A stretch of 64,000 nucleotides of DNA from Clostridium_AM sp900759715 (lineage in GTDB: Bacteria > Bacillota > Clostridia > Clostridiales > Clostridiaceae), in NCBI GenBank assembly GCA_900759715.1, contig CAAEXF010000113.1:26558-90557 (forward strand), in the 5' to 3' direction. The translations under genes were made by a program, and so were the position numbers. Of this stretch, positions 32,277 to 41,286 are shown in pieces. How positions within the stretch are numbered: the stretch's first letter is position 1; each line of letters begins with the position of its first letter. Below the pieces are notes generated by a model. The model saw nothing but the letters and a program-made list of their open reading frames with translations, searched no databases and was not told the origin of the DNA.

Positions 32277-33197
32277 ATGTCACAGATTTATGACACAATA
32301 ATAATCGGTGGTGGTCCAGCAGGACTGTCAGCAGGCCTTTATGCTGCAAGATCAAGAATGAAAACTTTACTTATCGAGAGAGCGAAATACGGTGGTCAGG
32401 CAACAACTACAGATGAGCTTGAAAACTATCCTGGATCTATTGAAGATTGCACAGGTACAACACTAAGTGAAAGAATGAGAAAACAAGCAGAAGAATTCGG
32501 AACTGAGTTTGCTAAAGATGAAATAGTAGAAGTTGAATTGTCAGGAGACCTAAAGGTAGTTAAAGGAAGAAAAGAAACATATCAAGCAAAAACAATAATA
32601 GTAGCTACTGGTGCTACTCCAAGACTTTCAGGATTTAAGAACGAATTAGAATTAAGAGGAAAAGGAGTTTCCTACTGTGCAACTTGTGATGCAGACTTCT
32701 TTACAGATTTAGATATAGCTGTTATAGGGGGAGGAGACTCAGCTATAACTGAGGCTATATACCTTACAAAGTTTGCTGAGCATGTAACTGTAATACATAG
32801 AAGAGATGCATTAAGAGCAGCAAAATCACTACAAGAAAAAGCATTTGCAAATCCAAAAATAGACTTCATATGGAACTCAACTGTTGAAGAAGCATTGGGA
32901 GATGAAATATTAGAAGGTCTTGTTTTAAAAAATAGAGAAACTGGAGAAACTAGCGAATTAAAGGTTGATGGATGCTTCGTATTCGTTGGATATGATCCAA
33001 TATCAAAGCTATTTGAAGGACAAATAGAAATGGAAAATCAATATATTGTAACTGATGATGACATGAAGACAAATATTCCAGGAGTATTTGCTGCTGGAGA
33101 TATAAGAAAGAAACTATTAAGACAGGTTATAACAGCTGCGGCAGACGGAGCTATAGCTGCAACAGCTGCTGAACACTATATAGAAAATCACAAATAA
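32277..33197 (+). CDS. trxB: Thioredoxin reductase of the glycine reductase operon
   Basis: 306 residues. FAD-binding GGGPAGLSAGLYAARS at the start, redox-active disulfide CATC (Cys134 and Cys137), NAD(P)-binding VIGGGDSAITEAIYL and the C-terminal FAD motif GVFAAGDIRKK. It passes electrons from NAD(P)H to the thioredoxin encoded next, which reduces the selenoprotein of glycine reductase. The pyridine-nucleotide motif region has HRRDALRAAKSLQEKA. The HRR pair usually goes with NADPH preference. AGCGGGAGGG precedes the ATG. The order grdX-trxB-trxA is standard for Stickland clostridia. Confidence 0.95.
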   Translation: MSQIYDTIIIGGGPAGLSAGLYAARSRMKTLLIERAKYGGQATTTDELENYPGSIEDCTGTTLSERMRKQAEEFGTEFAKDEIVEVELSGDLKVVKGRKETYQAKTIIVATGATPRLSGFKNELELRGKGVSYCATCDADFFTDLDIAVIGGGDSAITEAIYLTKFAEHVTVIHRRDALRAAKSLQEKAFANPKIDFIWNSTVEEALGDEILEGLVLKNRETGETSELKVDGCFVFVGYDPISKLFEGQIEMENQYIVTDDDMKTNIPGVFAAGDIRKKLLRQVITAAADGAIAATAAEHYIENHK

Positions 33198-33213
33198 TAA
33201 GGAGGTTTTATCA

Positions 33214-33546
33214 ATGATAGAATTAACTAAGGAAAATTTTGATGCTGAAATAGTAAATTATACTGAAAAACCAGTATTCGTAGATTTCTGGGGAGATAAG
33301 TGTGAAATATGTAAACAACTTATGCCAGGAGTTCATGAACTTGAACATAAGTATGGTGATAAAATTAAATTCACTAGCTTAAATACAAGTTCAGCAAGAA
33401 GACTTGCTATATCACAAAAAGTTTTAGGATTACCAACAATGATAATCTATAAGAATGGTGAAAAAGTAAGCTCAATTACTGCTGATAAAATAGCAACATT
33501 AGATGATATAGAAAACTTTATAAAAGCTTACTACGAAACACTATAA
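33214..33546 (+). CDS. trxA: Thioredoxin with an atypical CEIC active site
   Basis: 110 residues with the thioredoxin fold landmarks FVDFWGDKCEICKQLMP and LGLPTMIIYKNGEK (cis-proline). The active site, Cys30 and Cys33, reads CEIC instead of CGPC, and the preceding residues are GDK instead of the usual WxxPW. Non-standard active sites are common in thioredoxins dedicated to glycine reductase, so it probably reacts preferentially with the neighbouring TrxB and with GrdA. AAGGAGG precedes the ATG. A 142-bp gap with a strong hairpin separates it from grdE. Confidence 0.9.
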   Translation: MIELTKENFDAEIVNYTEKPVFVDFWGDKCEICKQLMPGVHELEHKYGDKIKFTSLNTSSARRLAISQKVLGLPTMIIYKNGEKVSSITADKIATLDDIENFIKAYYETL

Positions 33547-33631
33547 TTATTTGAAATAAAAAGTTCAAAACTTTTTATAAATAAATAAATAATTAACCAC
33601 TCAAATCCCATTTTAGTATTAATTAATAATC

Positions 33632-33664
33632 GAATGAGAGTTGAATGTAAGTTCAACTCTCATC
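33632..33664 (+). promoter_or_regulatory. Strong hairpin between trxA and grdE
   Basis: ATGAGAGTTGAA, a short loop and TTCAACTCTCAT form a 12-bp stem that ends 11 bases before the GGAGGTG of grdE. There is no T-run. A weaker AAAAAGTT...AACTTTTT hairpin lies 70 bp upstream. The stem may mark an mRNA processing or stability site that separates trxBA from the highly expressed grdE-D part. Confidence 0.55.
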
Positions 33665-33688
33665 GAAATAAATTTGGAGGTGACTACT

Positions 33689-34975
33689 TTGCGTTTAGAA
33701 ATTGGCAAAATTTATATTAAGGACGTTCAATTTGGAGCTGTAACAAAGGTAGAAAATGGAGTTCTTTATGTAAACAAAGAAGAGTTATTACAAGCAGTTG
33801 GTGGCGATGAAAAAGTTAAAAGTATAGAATTCGATATCGCAAAGCCAGGTGAAGAGACAAGAATAATTCCAGTAAAAGATGTTATTGAACCAAGAGTAAA
33901 AGTTGAGGGAAAAGGTGGAATATTCCCAGGCTTTATAAGCAAGGTTGACACAGTTGGTTCAGGAAGAACTCACGTGTTAAAGGGAGCTGCAGTAGTTACT
34001 ACTGGTAAAATAGTTGGATTCCAAGAAGGAATCATAGACATGAGCGGAGAGGGAGCTAGATATACTCCATTCTCAAAGACAAATAACCTTGTAGTTATTT
34101 GTGAGCCAAAAGAAGGCGTTAAACAACATGAGCATGAAGAAGCTGTAAGAACAATTGGATTCAAAGCAGCAACATACCTTGGAGAAGCAGCTAGAAATGT
34201 TGAGCCAGATGAAGTAAAAACTTTTGAAACATTACCATTACTTGATCAAGTTAAACAATATCCAGAACTACCAAAGGTTGTATATGTATACATGCTTCAA
34301 ACTCAAGGATTACTACATGATACATACGTATATGGCGTAGATGCTAAGAAAATTATACCAACATTTATATATCCAACAGAAGTATTTGATGGAGCTATCG
34401 TTAGTGGAAACTGCGTATCAGCTTGCGATAAGAACCCAAGCTATGTTCATATGAATCATCCAGTTATTGAAGATTTATATGAAAGACATGGTAAGGACAT
34501 CAACTTCCTAGGATGCGTAATCACAAATGAAAACGTATATCTTGCAGATAAAGAAAGATCATCAAACTACACTGCTAAGTTAGTTCACTTCTTAGGAGCA
34601 GATGCAGTTATAATATCTGAAGAAGGCTTTGGTAACCCAGATGCTGACTTAGTTATGAACTGCAACAAGATAACTGACCTAGGAATAAAAACTGTATTAA
34701 TTACAGACGAGTATGCAGGTCAAGATGGAAGCTCACAATCACTTGCTGACTCTACACCAAAAGGTGATGCAGTAGTAACTGGTGGAAATGCTAACGAAGT
34801 TGTAATATTACCAGCAATGAAGAAGATAATAGGACATCCTGAAGCTGCTGATGTAATAGCAGGTGGACACGTAGGAAGCTTAAGAGCGGATGGATCAATA
34901 GAGGCTGAGATTCAGGTTATAACTGGAGCTACAAGCGAAGTTGGATTCAACACTTTAACAGCAAAAGGATATTAA
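33689..34975 (+). CDS. grdE: Glycine reductase protein B, proprotein GrdE (alpha and beta subunits)
   Basis: 428 residues from the TTG at 33689 (MRLEIGKIYIKDVQFG), which follows GGAGGTG; the 16 upstream in-frame codons fall in the leader hairpin. GrdE is cleaved between Asn241 and Cys242 in SGNCVSACDKN, and the Cys becomes the pyruvoyl group that holds glycine as a Schiff base. Together with the selenoprotein GrdB it forms the substrate-binding protein B. The Cys242 position equals that known for Eubacterium acidaminophilum. The following gene is grdA. Codon use is strongly AT-biased, consistent with high expression in this genome. Confidence 0.95.
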   Translation: MRLEIGKIYIKDVQFGAVTKVENGVLYVNKEELLQAVGGDEKVKSIEFDIAKPGEETRIIPVKDVIEPRVKVEGKGGIFPGFISKVDTVGSGRTHVLKGAAVVTTGKIVGFQEGIIDMSGEGARYTPFSKTNNLVVICEPKEGVKQHEHEEAVRTIGFKAATYLGEAARNVEPDEVKTFETLPLLDQVKQYPELPKVVYVYMLQTQGLLHDTYVYGVDAKKIIPTFIYPTEVFDGAIVSGNCVSACDKNPSYVHMNHPVIEDLYERHGKDINFLGCVITNENVYLADKERSSNYTAKLVHFLGADAVIISEEGFGNPDADLVMNCNKITDLGIKTVLITDEYAGQDGSSQSLADSTPKGDAVVTGGNANEVVILPAMKKIIGHPEAADVIAGGHVGSLRADGSIEAEIQVITGATSEVGFNTLTAKGY

Positions 34976-35093
34976 TAGCTTAAATAAAATAGACTGAATC
35001 CTTAAATAATATTAGCAGGTTTTATAAAATAGCTGATATTAAAAAGTAAAAATTATAAATGTAATATTAAATTTGAAAGAGAGGATGATATAG

Positions 35094-35558
35094 ATGTTAC
35101 AAGGAAAAAAAGTAATAGCTGTAGGAGATAGAGACGGAATACCAGGACCAGCGATAGAAGCTTGCGTTAAGTCAGCTGGAGCAGAAATAATTTTTGCATC
35201 AACAGAATGCTTTGTTTGAACAGCCGCAGGAGCTATGGATCTGGAGATCCAACAAAGAGTAAAAGATTTAACTGAAAAACATGGTGCAGAAAATGTAGTT
35301 GTAGTAATCGGAGGAGCAGAAGCAGAAGCTTCAGGACTTTCAGCAGAAACAGTATGTGCTGGAGACCCAACTTTTGCAGGTCCACTTGCAGGGATAGCAT
35401 TAGGTCTTGCAGTTTATCATGTTATTGAGCCAGAAATAAAGGACGAATGTGATGCAGCTGTTTACGATGAACAGTGCGGAATGATGGAAATGGTTCTTGA
35501 CGTAGATGCTATTATTGAAGAAGTTAAGAATGTTAGAACTCAATACTCAAAATACTAA
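35094..35558 (+). CDS. grdA: Glycine reductase selenoprotein A (TGA read as selenocysteine)
   Basis: 154 residues counting selenocysteine. Translation begins at the ATG at 35094 (MLQGKKVIAVGDRDGIPGP) after GAGAGGATGA. The in-frame TGA at 35217-35219 is codon 42, in CFVUTAAGAMDLE, the active-site motif of GrdA. Conventional gene finding would start only after the TGA. GrdA accepts the carboxymethyl group from protein B as a selenoether and delivers it to protein C, and its Cys-x-x-Sec pair is re-reduced by thioredoxin. The frame continues without other interruption to the TAA. It lies between grdE and grdB. Confidence 0.96.
35217..35255 (+). promoter_or_regulatory. Candidate bSECIS region of grdA
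   Basis: After the TGA, GGATCT (35237-35242) and AGATCC (35245-35250) can form a short hairpin whose loop is about 24 bases downstream of the TGA. The distance is right for a bacterial SECIS element, but the two-base loop is too tight, so the real fold may involve other pairs. Confidence 0.35.
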
Positions 35559-35602
35559 TTCTAAAATGTATTTAAATTCCTAGGAAAAGGGGGAATTCTG
35601 AA

Positions 35603-36910
35603 ATGATTAAAGTTGTTCATTATATAAACCAATTCTACGCTGGTATAGGCGGAGAAGAAAAAGCTGATATAAAACCAGAAGTTAGAGAAGGATTTGTTGG
35701 TCCTGGTATGGGATTAAACGGATTGTTAAAAAATGGTGGTGCTGAAATAGTCGCTACAGTTATTTGTGGAGATTCCTACTTCAATGAGAATCTTGAAGAA
35801 GCAAAAGCTGAAGTTATTGAAATGGTGAAAAAATATAGCCCAGACTTATTTATAGCAGGACCTGCTTTCAATGCTGGAAGATATGGTGTAGCTTGTGGAA
35901 CTATAGCAAAGGAAGTTGAAGAAAAGTTAGGAATACCTGTACTTTCAGCTATGTATATTGAAAATCCAGGTGCAGACTTATTCAAAAAACAGCTTTACAT
36001 TGTAGAAACTAAAAACAGTGCAGTAGGTATGAAAGATGCTCTTCCAAAGATTGCATCCTTAGCATTAAAGCTTGCTAAGAAAGAAGAAATAGGATCACCA
36101 GCAGAAGAGTCATACATCGAAAGAGGTATAAGAAAGAACTACTTTGCAGCTGAAAGAGGTTCAAAAAGAGCTGTTGATATGCTTGTTAAAAAGATTAAGG
36201 GTGAAGAATTCGTTACAGAGTTTAAAATGCCTGTATTCGATAGAGTAGATCCAAATCCAGCAGTAAAAGGTATATCAAAAGCTAAGATAGCATTAGTTAC
36301 ATCAGGTGGTATAGTTCCAAAAGGAAATCCAGACCACATTGAATCATCCAATGCTTCTAAGTTCGGAAAATATGATATAGAAGGCGTAATGGATTTAACA
36401 GCAGAAACTTATGAAACAGCACACGGTGGATATGATCCAACATATGCTAACACAGATTCAGATAGAGTACTTCCAGTTGACGTATTAAGACAAATGGAGA
36501 AGGAAGGAAAAATTGGATCACTTCATAGATATTTCTATACAACAGTTGGTAACGGAACAGCAGTTGCTTCCTCAAAGAAATTTGGTGAGCAAATTGTTAA
36601 AGAGTTAATTGCAGATGGAGTAGATGCAGTTATATTAACTTCCACCTGAGGAACTTGTACACGTTGCGGTGCAACACTTGTAAAAGAAATTGAACGTGGA
36701 GGTCTTCCAGTAGTTCATATGTGTACAGTAGTTCCAATATCATTAACAGTTGGTGCTAACAGAATAGTACCTACAATAGCAATACCTCATCCACTTGGAA
36801 ACCCATCATTAGAAGCTAAGGATGAGTATGAATTAAGATATCACTTAGTAGAAAAAGCATTAGCTGCTCTTTCAACTGAAGTAGAGGGACAAAAAGTATT
36901 TGAAGAATAA
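35603..36910 (+). CDS. grdB: Glycine reductase protein B, selenoprotein GrdB (TGA read as selenocysteine)
   Basis: 435 residues counting selenocysteine. The in-frame TGA at 36647-36649 is codon 349, in LTSTUGTCTRCGATLVKEI; the UxxCxxC-type motif is the one expected for protein B. Without recoding the gene would look like two adjacent frames. The protein starts MIKVVHYINQFYAGIGGEEK, after AAAAGGGGG. The selenocysteine attacks glycine bound to the pyruvoyl group of the cleaved GrdE chain. Downstream residues such as ANRIVPTIAIPHPLGNP keep the family pattern, which shows that the TGA is read through. grdC follows after a hairpin. Confidence 0.96.
36647..36680 (+). promoter_or_regulatory. Candidate bSECIS hairpin of grdB
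   Basis: GTTGC (36663-36667), loop GGT and GCAAC (36671-36675) form a hairpin whose loop lies about 20 bases after the TGA, the usual range for bacterial SECIS elements read by SelB. The loop contains GG as in several known elements. Confidence 0.5.
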
Positions 36911-36917
36911 TTAATAG

Positions 36918-36968
36918 TAAGGGAATTGAAAATTGAAAATTATTTAATTTTCAATTCCCTGTTTTTAT
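36918..36968 (+). terminator. Terminator-like hairpin between grdB and grdC
   Basis: AGGGAATTGAAAATT and AATTTTCAATTCCCT form a 15-bp stem followed by GTTTTTAT. A second set of GAATTGAGA/TCTCAATTC repeats lies between here and grdC (37008-37068). The hairpin could reduce the amount of grdCD relative to grdEAB. Confidence 0.6.
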
Positions 36969-37086
36969 AAATTTTTCATTAAATGTAATAAGAGATATCT
37001 ACAAAAATTGAGAACTGAGAATTGAGATATTGAAGGTTCTCAATTCCTAATTCTCAATTCTCAATTAGATTAAGGGAGGTTTTACA

Positions 37087-38619
37087 ATGAGTTTTCCAGT
37101 AATAAAAAAGGCTTCTTATATTTTAGTTAATGCACCTGATATGGTAATACATAATGGTACTACTCAAACTTTAGAAAGAGAAACAAATCCAGATTCAGCT
37201 TACTTAAAGGAATTAAAAAATCACTTAAGACCTTTTGATGAAGTTGTAGCTTACGCACCAAATCAAACTTATATAGGTAATATGACTCCAGATGAATTAG
37301 GAGAATTACCAAGACCATGGTTTAATTCAAAGGTTGAAGGTGCTAATAGATTTGGTAATTTCGGAGAAATAATGCCACAAGATGAGTTTTATGGCTTATT
37401 AAAGATTTCAGATGTATTTGATTTAGTTATTCTTGAAAAGGATTTTACTGCATTAGTAAAAGAAAAGCTTAGCAGCCATCCTCTTTTAAAAGAAAAAGTA
37501 GAGGCGTTAAAAGAAGGAGAAGAGTTATCTGTAATCCAAAATTTAGTAGAAAATGGAGTAGCAGAAGGACTATATGAAGATGGAAAATTAGTTGGATGTA
37601 TTAAAAGAGCACATGAATTTGACTTAAACTTATCATCACACATAATGGTAGAAAATCTTGTTGTTAAGGCATCAGGAGTTTTAGCACTAATGCACTTAAT
37701 AAAGAGCTCAGGAATAGATGTAAATGAAGTTGACTATTTAATAGAGTGTTCAGAAGAAGCTATAGGCGATATGAATCAAAGAGGCGGCGGAAATACTGCT
37801 AAAGCTTGTGGAGAGGTAGCAGGTATTAAAGGTGCTACTGGAATGGACGTAAGGGGTTTCTGCGCAGGTCCAACTCACGCACTAGTTACAGCATCTGCTC
37901 TTGTTAAATCAGGAATACATAGAAATGTAATAGTATTTGCAGGTGGAAGTACTGCGAAGCTAGGCATGAATGGAAGAGACCATGTTAAGAAGGGATTGCC
38001 AGCTTTAGAAGACTGTGTAGGAGGTTTTGCTATACTAGTATCAGAAAATGATGGAGTAAGTCCAGTACTAAGAACTGATATAATAGGAAGACACACAATA
38101 GGACATGGAGCAGCACCACAAGCAGTTATAGAAGCTTTAGTACTAGAGCCTCTAACTAAAAATGGAATGAAAATTACTGATGTAGATAAATACGCTCCAG
38201 AAATGCAAACTCCAGATATTACTGAACCAGCAGGCGCTGGAGATGTTCCAACTCAAAACTACAAAATGATAGGTGCATTAGCAGTTAAGAGCGGACAATT
38301 AGATAGAAAAGAATTACCTAATTTCGTAAAAGAGCATGGATATCCAGGATTTGCACCAACACAAGGACATATACCATCAGGAGTTCCAATAGTAGGTCAT
38401 GGAATAGAGAATATAATGAATGGAAAATTAAATAACTTCATGGTAGTTGGTAAAGGAAGTCTTTTCCTAGGAAGAATGACAAATTTATTTGATGGTATCT
38501 CTATACTAGTTGAGAAAAACACTGGTGCAGCTGAAGAATCACTAGGTGTTTCAAAGGATGAAATAAAGAATATGATAGCTGAAGGAATGAAGAAATTCGC
38601 TGAAGAGCTTTTAAAATAG
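37087..38619 (+). CDS. grdC: Glycine reductase protein C, beta subunit GrdC
   Basis: 510 residues. With GrdD it forms protein C, which takes the carboxymethyl-selenoether from GrdA and yields acetyl phosphate. The chain is related to ketoacyl-ACP synthase III/thiolase-like enzymes, with IECSEEAIGDMNQRGGGNTA, VRGFCAGPTHALVTASALV and AGGSTAKLGMNGRDH as recognisable blocks. The start follows AGGGAGG. Its stop is 17 bp from the grdD start, so both subunits are translated from one message. Length is normal for the family. Confidence 0.94.
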   Translation: MSFPVIKKASYILVNAPDMVIHNGTTQTLERETNPDSAYLKELKNHLRPFDEVVAYAPNQTYIGNMTPDELGELPRPWFNSKVEGANRFGNFGEIMPQDEFYGLLKISDVFDLVILEKDFTALVKEKLSSHPLLKEKVEALKEGEELSVIQNLVENGVAEGLYEDGKLVGCIKRAHEFDLNLSSHIMVENLVVKASGVLALMHLIKSSGIDVNEVDYLIECSEEAIGDMNQRGGGNTAKACGEVAGIKGATGMDVRGFCAGPTHALVTASALVKSGIHRNVIVFAGGSTAKLGMNGRDHVKKGLPALEDCVGGFAILVSENDGVSPVLRTDIIGRHTIGHGAAPQAVIEALVLEPLTKNGMKITDVDKYAPEMQTPDITEPAGAGDVPTQNYKMIGALAVKSGQLDRKELPNFVKEHGYPGFAPTQGHIPSGVPIVGHGIENIMNGKLNNFMVVGKGSLFLGRMTNLFDGISILVEKNTGAAEESLGVSKDEIKNMIAEGMKKFAEELLK

Positions 38620-38636
38620 TTAGGAGGTGATTTTAC

Positions 38637-39788
38637 GTGGATGCAACTAAAAAAATAGTAGCGGAAGTTTTCAATGAAATAGCAGAAGGCATAAAAAGTG
38701 GAAGCTTCGGAAAAAAGGTTAGAATAGGCCTCACTACCTTTGGCTCAGAGCATGGCGTTGAAGAGATGGTAAAAGCAGCTGAAATGGCTAAAGGTAAATA
38801 TGGTGATTTTGATATAGTTTTAATAGGACCAAAAGTTGAAGGTGACTTAGAAGTTGTGGAAGTGAAAGATGCAGAAGAAGGACACAAGAAAATGGTAGAG
38901 CTTTTGGAGAAAAAAGAGCTTGATGGATGTGTAACTCAGCATTTTGATTTCCCAATCGGTGTATCAACTGTTGGAAGAATAGTAACACCAGGTAAGGGAA
39001 AAGAATTAATTATTGCTACTACAACAGGAACTACATCTACTAACAGAGTAGAAGGTATGATTAAAAATGCTATATCTGGTATCTCTGTAGCAAAAGCAGT
39101 AGGAATAAAAAATCCAACAGTAGGTATCCTAAATCTTGATGGAGCTAGAGGAGTAGAGCGTGCACTAAAAGATTTACAAGCTAATGGATATGACTTTAGA
39201 TTTGCTGATTCATTAAGAGCTGATGGCGGCGCTGTAATGAGAGGAAATGACATTCTAGCAGGTACTCCAGATGTAATGGTTTGTGATTCATTAACTGGAA
39301 ACCTATTAATTAAAATATTTGCATCATTCACAACTGGTGGAGACTATGAAACAGTTGGTTATGGATATGGACCAGGTGTTGGTGAAAACTATGATAAGTT
39401 AGTTAACATAGTATCCCGTGCTTCAGGAGCTCCGTTAATATGCGAGGCTTTAAGATATTGTTCACTATGTGCTAAGAATGATGTATTATCAAAAGCTAAG
39501 GTTGAATTCGGAAAAGCAAGAGAAGCTGGCTTAAATGATATACTAGGAAAATTGTTAGCTAAAGAAAAGCCAGTAGTAGAGGAAGAAGTAAAAATGCCTC
39601 CAAAGAAAGTAGTTACCTTCTCAATACCAGGAGTTGATATATTAGAACTTGAAAATGCTTGTAGAGCATTATGGAAAGAAGGTATATACTCAGAAAGCGG
39701 TATGGGTTGTACAGGACCTATTATACTTGTACCTGATGATGAAGGCGAAAAATCAATAGAAGTGCTTGTAAAAGCAGGATACAAATAA
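38637..39788 (+). CDS. grdD: Glycine reductase protein C, alpha subunit GrdD
   Basis: 383 residues from a GTG start that follows TAGGAGGTGA. The fold resembles PlsX-type phosphate acyltransferases, with IGLTTFGSEHGVEEM, VTQHFDFPIGVSTVG and the C-terminal SESGMGCTGPIILVPDD. The cysteine in that last motif is residue 358, close to the Cys359 implicated in acetyl transfer in Eubacterium acidaminophilum. The product acetyl phosphate is used for ATP synthesis by acetate kinase, not encoded here. It is the last gene of the operon, with a terminator directly at its end. Confidence 0.94.
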   Translation: MDATKKIVAEVFNEIAEGIKSGSFGKKVRIGLTTFGSEHGVEEMVKAAEMAKGKYGDFDIVLIGPKVEGDLEVVEVKDAEEGHKKMVELLEKKELDGCVTQHFDFPIGVSTVGRIVTPGKGKELIIATTTGTTSTNRVEGMIKNAISGISVAKAVGIKNPTVGILNLDGARGVERALKDLQANGYDFRFADSLRADGGAVMRGNDILAGTPDVMVCDSLTGNLLIKIFASFTTGGDYETVGYGYGPGVGENYDKLVNIVSRASGAPLICEALRYCSLCAKNDVLSKAKVEFGKAREAGLNDILGKLLAKEKPVVEEEVKMPPKKVVTFSIPGVDILELENACRALWKEGIYSESGMGCTGPIILVPDDEGEKSIEVLVKAGYK

Positions 39789-39818
39789 CAAAAGGGAGTT
39801 TTAGGCTCCCTTTTATAT
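39789..39818 (+). terminator. Terminator of the glycine reductase operon
   Basis: AAAAGGGAG, a short loop and CTCCCTTTTA with T-rich end, starting right after the grdD stop. Confidence 0.8.
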
Positions 39819-39819
39819 A

Positions 39820-40143
39820 TTATGGAATAAATATCCTGTTTAATATATGAAATTAATCATAAAATAATAGAAGCATCATAATATAAACCATATGACTAAA
39901 TATTTTTTACTAGAATAATTGAGGATTGGATGTAAGAAAAAATTCTTATTTACATCAATTCTCAATTACCGGACTTTTATATTTTATAATAAAATCTTTA
40001 ACAGGATTTAAAGTCCAAATCAATAAGTATTTGTAAAATTTTATTGAATTTTTGGGAGGAAAATTGAACCTGTTGTAGAATATTTTTAGTACACAAAGAA
40101 AAATACTAGTAACAAAATTAACTTTTTTAGGAGGGAATTATTA
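39820..40143. other. Intergenic region between grdD and the BMP lipoprotein gene
   Basis: About 320 bp with no gene. A hairpin at 39917-39967 has arms AATTGAGGATTGGATGTAAG and CTTATTTACATCAATTCTC. It is related in sequence to the GAATTGAGA-type repeats at 37008-37068. TATAAT at 39985-39990 is a possible -10 box for the lipoprotein gene, without a convincing -35 box. Confidence 0.45.
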
Positions 40144-41250
40144 ATGAATAAGAAGAGAGTAGTGGCTATGCTTGCTACTGCGATAATGACGGTATCATTA
40201 TTTGCTGGCTGCGGACAAAAACCACAAAACCAACCAGCAGGGGAAGGTACTAAGCAGGGAGCTAAGGTTAAAATAGGTCTTTCAACAGATGAAGGTGGAT
40301 TAAATGATAAGTCATTTAATCAATCAGCAGACACTGGAATAAAGAAAGCTGTAAAAGAGTTTGGAGTTGATTATAAGCCAGTAGAATCAGCTAAAAAAGA
40401 AGACTATGAATCAAATCTGGACGCATTAGTTAATGCTGGATCAAACTTAACATTTGGAATTGGATTCCAAATGGAGCAGGCTATGAAAAATATAGCTGGA
40501 AAATACAAAGATAAGAATTTTGCTATAATAGATACAGTTGTTGATGCACCAAACGTTGAATCAATAACTTTCAAAGAGCAAGAAGGTTCATTCTTAATGG
40601 GAGTTATAGCTGGTAAAATGACTAAAACTAACAAAGTTGGTTTCATAGGCGGTAAGGACTTTGCAACAATAAATAAATTTGAAGTAGGTTTTGCTGCAGG
40701 TGTAAAAGCTGTAAATCCAGAAGCAGCTAAAGGATTAATAAGCTCAGATGGTAAGAGCCCAGGAACAATGGTTAAGTATGCTGATAGCTTTGGTGATACA
40801 AACAAAGGTTATGAATTAGCTAAATCATTATATGGTGCTGGCTGCGATGTTATCTATCACGCAGCAGGTGGTGTTGGTATAGGAATGTTCAAAGCTACTA
40901 AGGAACTTAAAGATGCAGGAAAGCAAGTTTGGGCTATAGGTGTTGATATGGACCAGGCAGTTACAGTTCCTGAATATGCAAGCGTAATCCTTTCAAGTAT
41001 GGTTAAAAAAGTTGACGTTGCTACATATAGTGCAGTAAAAGATGTAGTTAACGGAAAGTTCCAAGGTGGAAAACATATAGAGTATGGATTAAAAGAGGAT
41101 GGTGTAGGTATAGCTGGAACATCAGATAAGAATACTCCAAAAGATGTTTTAGATTTAGTTAACAAATATACAGAAGCTATAAAAGCTGGTAAGTTTGTTG
41201 TACCTGCTACAAGAGAAGAAGCAGTTAAGTTTGCTGCTCCATCTATATAA
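40144..41250 (+). CDS. BMP family substrate-binding lipoprotein (PnrA/Med-like)
   Basis: 368 residues with a lipoprotein signal: basic MNKKR, a hydrophobic core and lipobox LFAGC with Cys23. The mature protein has the BMP domain with GLSTDEGGLNDKSFNQSAD, IGFQMEQAMKNIA, GVIAGKMTKTNKVGFIGGK and IYHAAGGVGIGMFK. Such proteins bind nucleosides for ABC uptake (for example PnrA/BmpD). Normally genes for the ATPase and two permeases follow; here rpoN follows after a terminator and a family 1 repeat, so this copy is an orphan. The ribosome binding site is AGGAGGG. Confidence 0.9.
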   Translation: MNKKRVVAMLATAIMTVSLFAGCGQKPQNQPAGEGTKQGAKVKIGLSTDEGGLNDKSFNQSADTGIKKAVKEFGVDYKPVESAKKEDYESNLDALVNAGSNLTFGIGFQMEQAMKNIAGKYKDKNFAIIDTVVDAPNVESITFKEQEGSFLMGVIAGKMTKTNKVGFIGGKDFATINKFEVGFAAGVKAVNPEAAKGLISSDGKSPGTMVKYADSFGDTNKGYELAKSLYGAGCDVIYHAAGGVGIGMFKATKELKDAGKQVWAIGVDMDQAVTVPEYASVILSSMVKKVDVATYSAVKDVVNGKFQGGKHIEYGLKEDGVGIAGTSDKNTPKDVLDLVNKYTEAIKAGKFVVPATREEAVKFAAPSI

Positions 41251-41254
41251 CATG

Positions 41255-41284
41255 GTAAAAAAGCTAGGGAAACCTAGCTTTTTT
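41255..41284 (+). terminator. Terminator after the BMP lipoprotein gene
   Basis: AAAAAAGCTAGG and CCTAGCTTTTTT form a near-perfect stem with a three-base loop. Confidence 0.8.
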
Positions 41285-41286
41285 AG

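Noticed and set aside
35094..36910. Apparent nonsense mutations or frameshifts in grdA and grdB
   Set aside because: The TGA codons fall exactly at the selenocysteine positions of these families and the frames continue with conserved residues.
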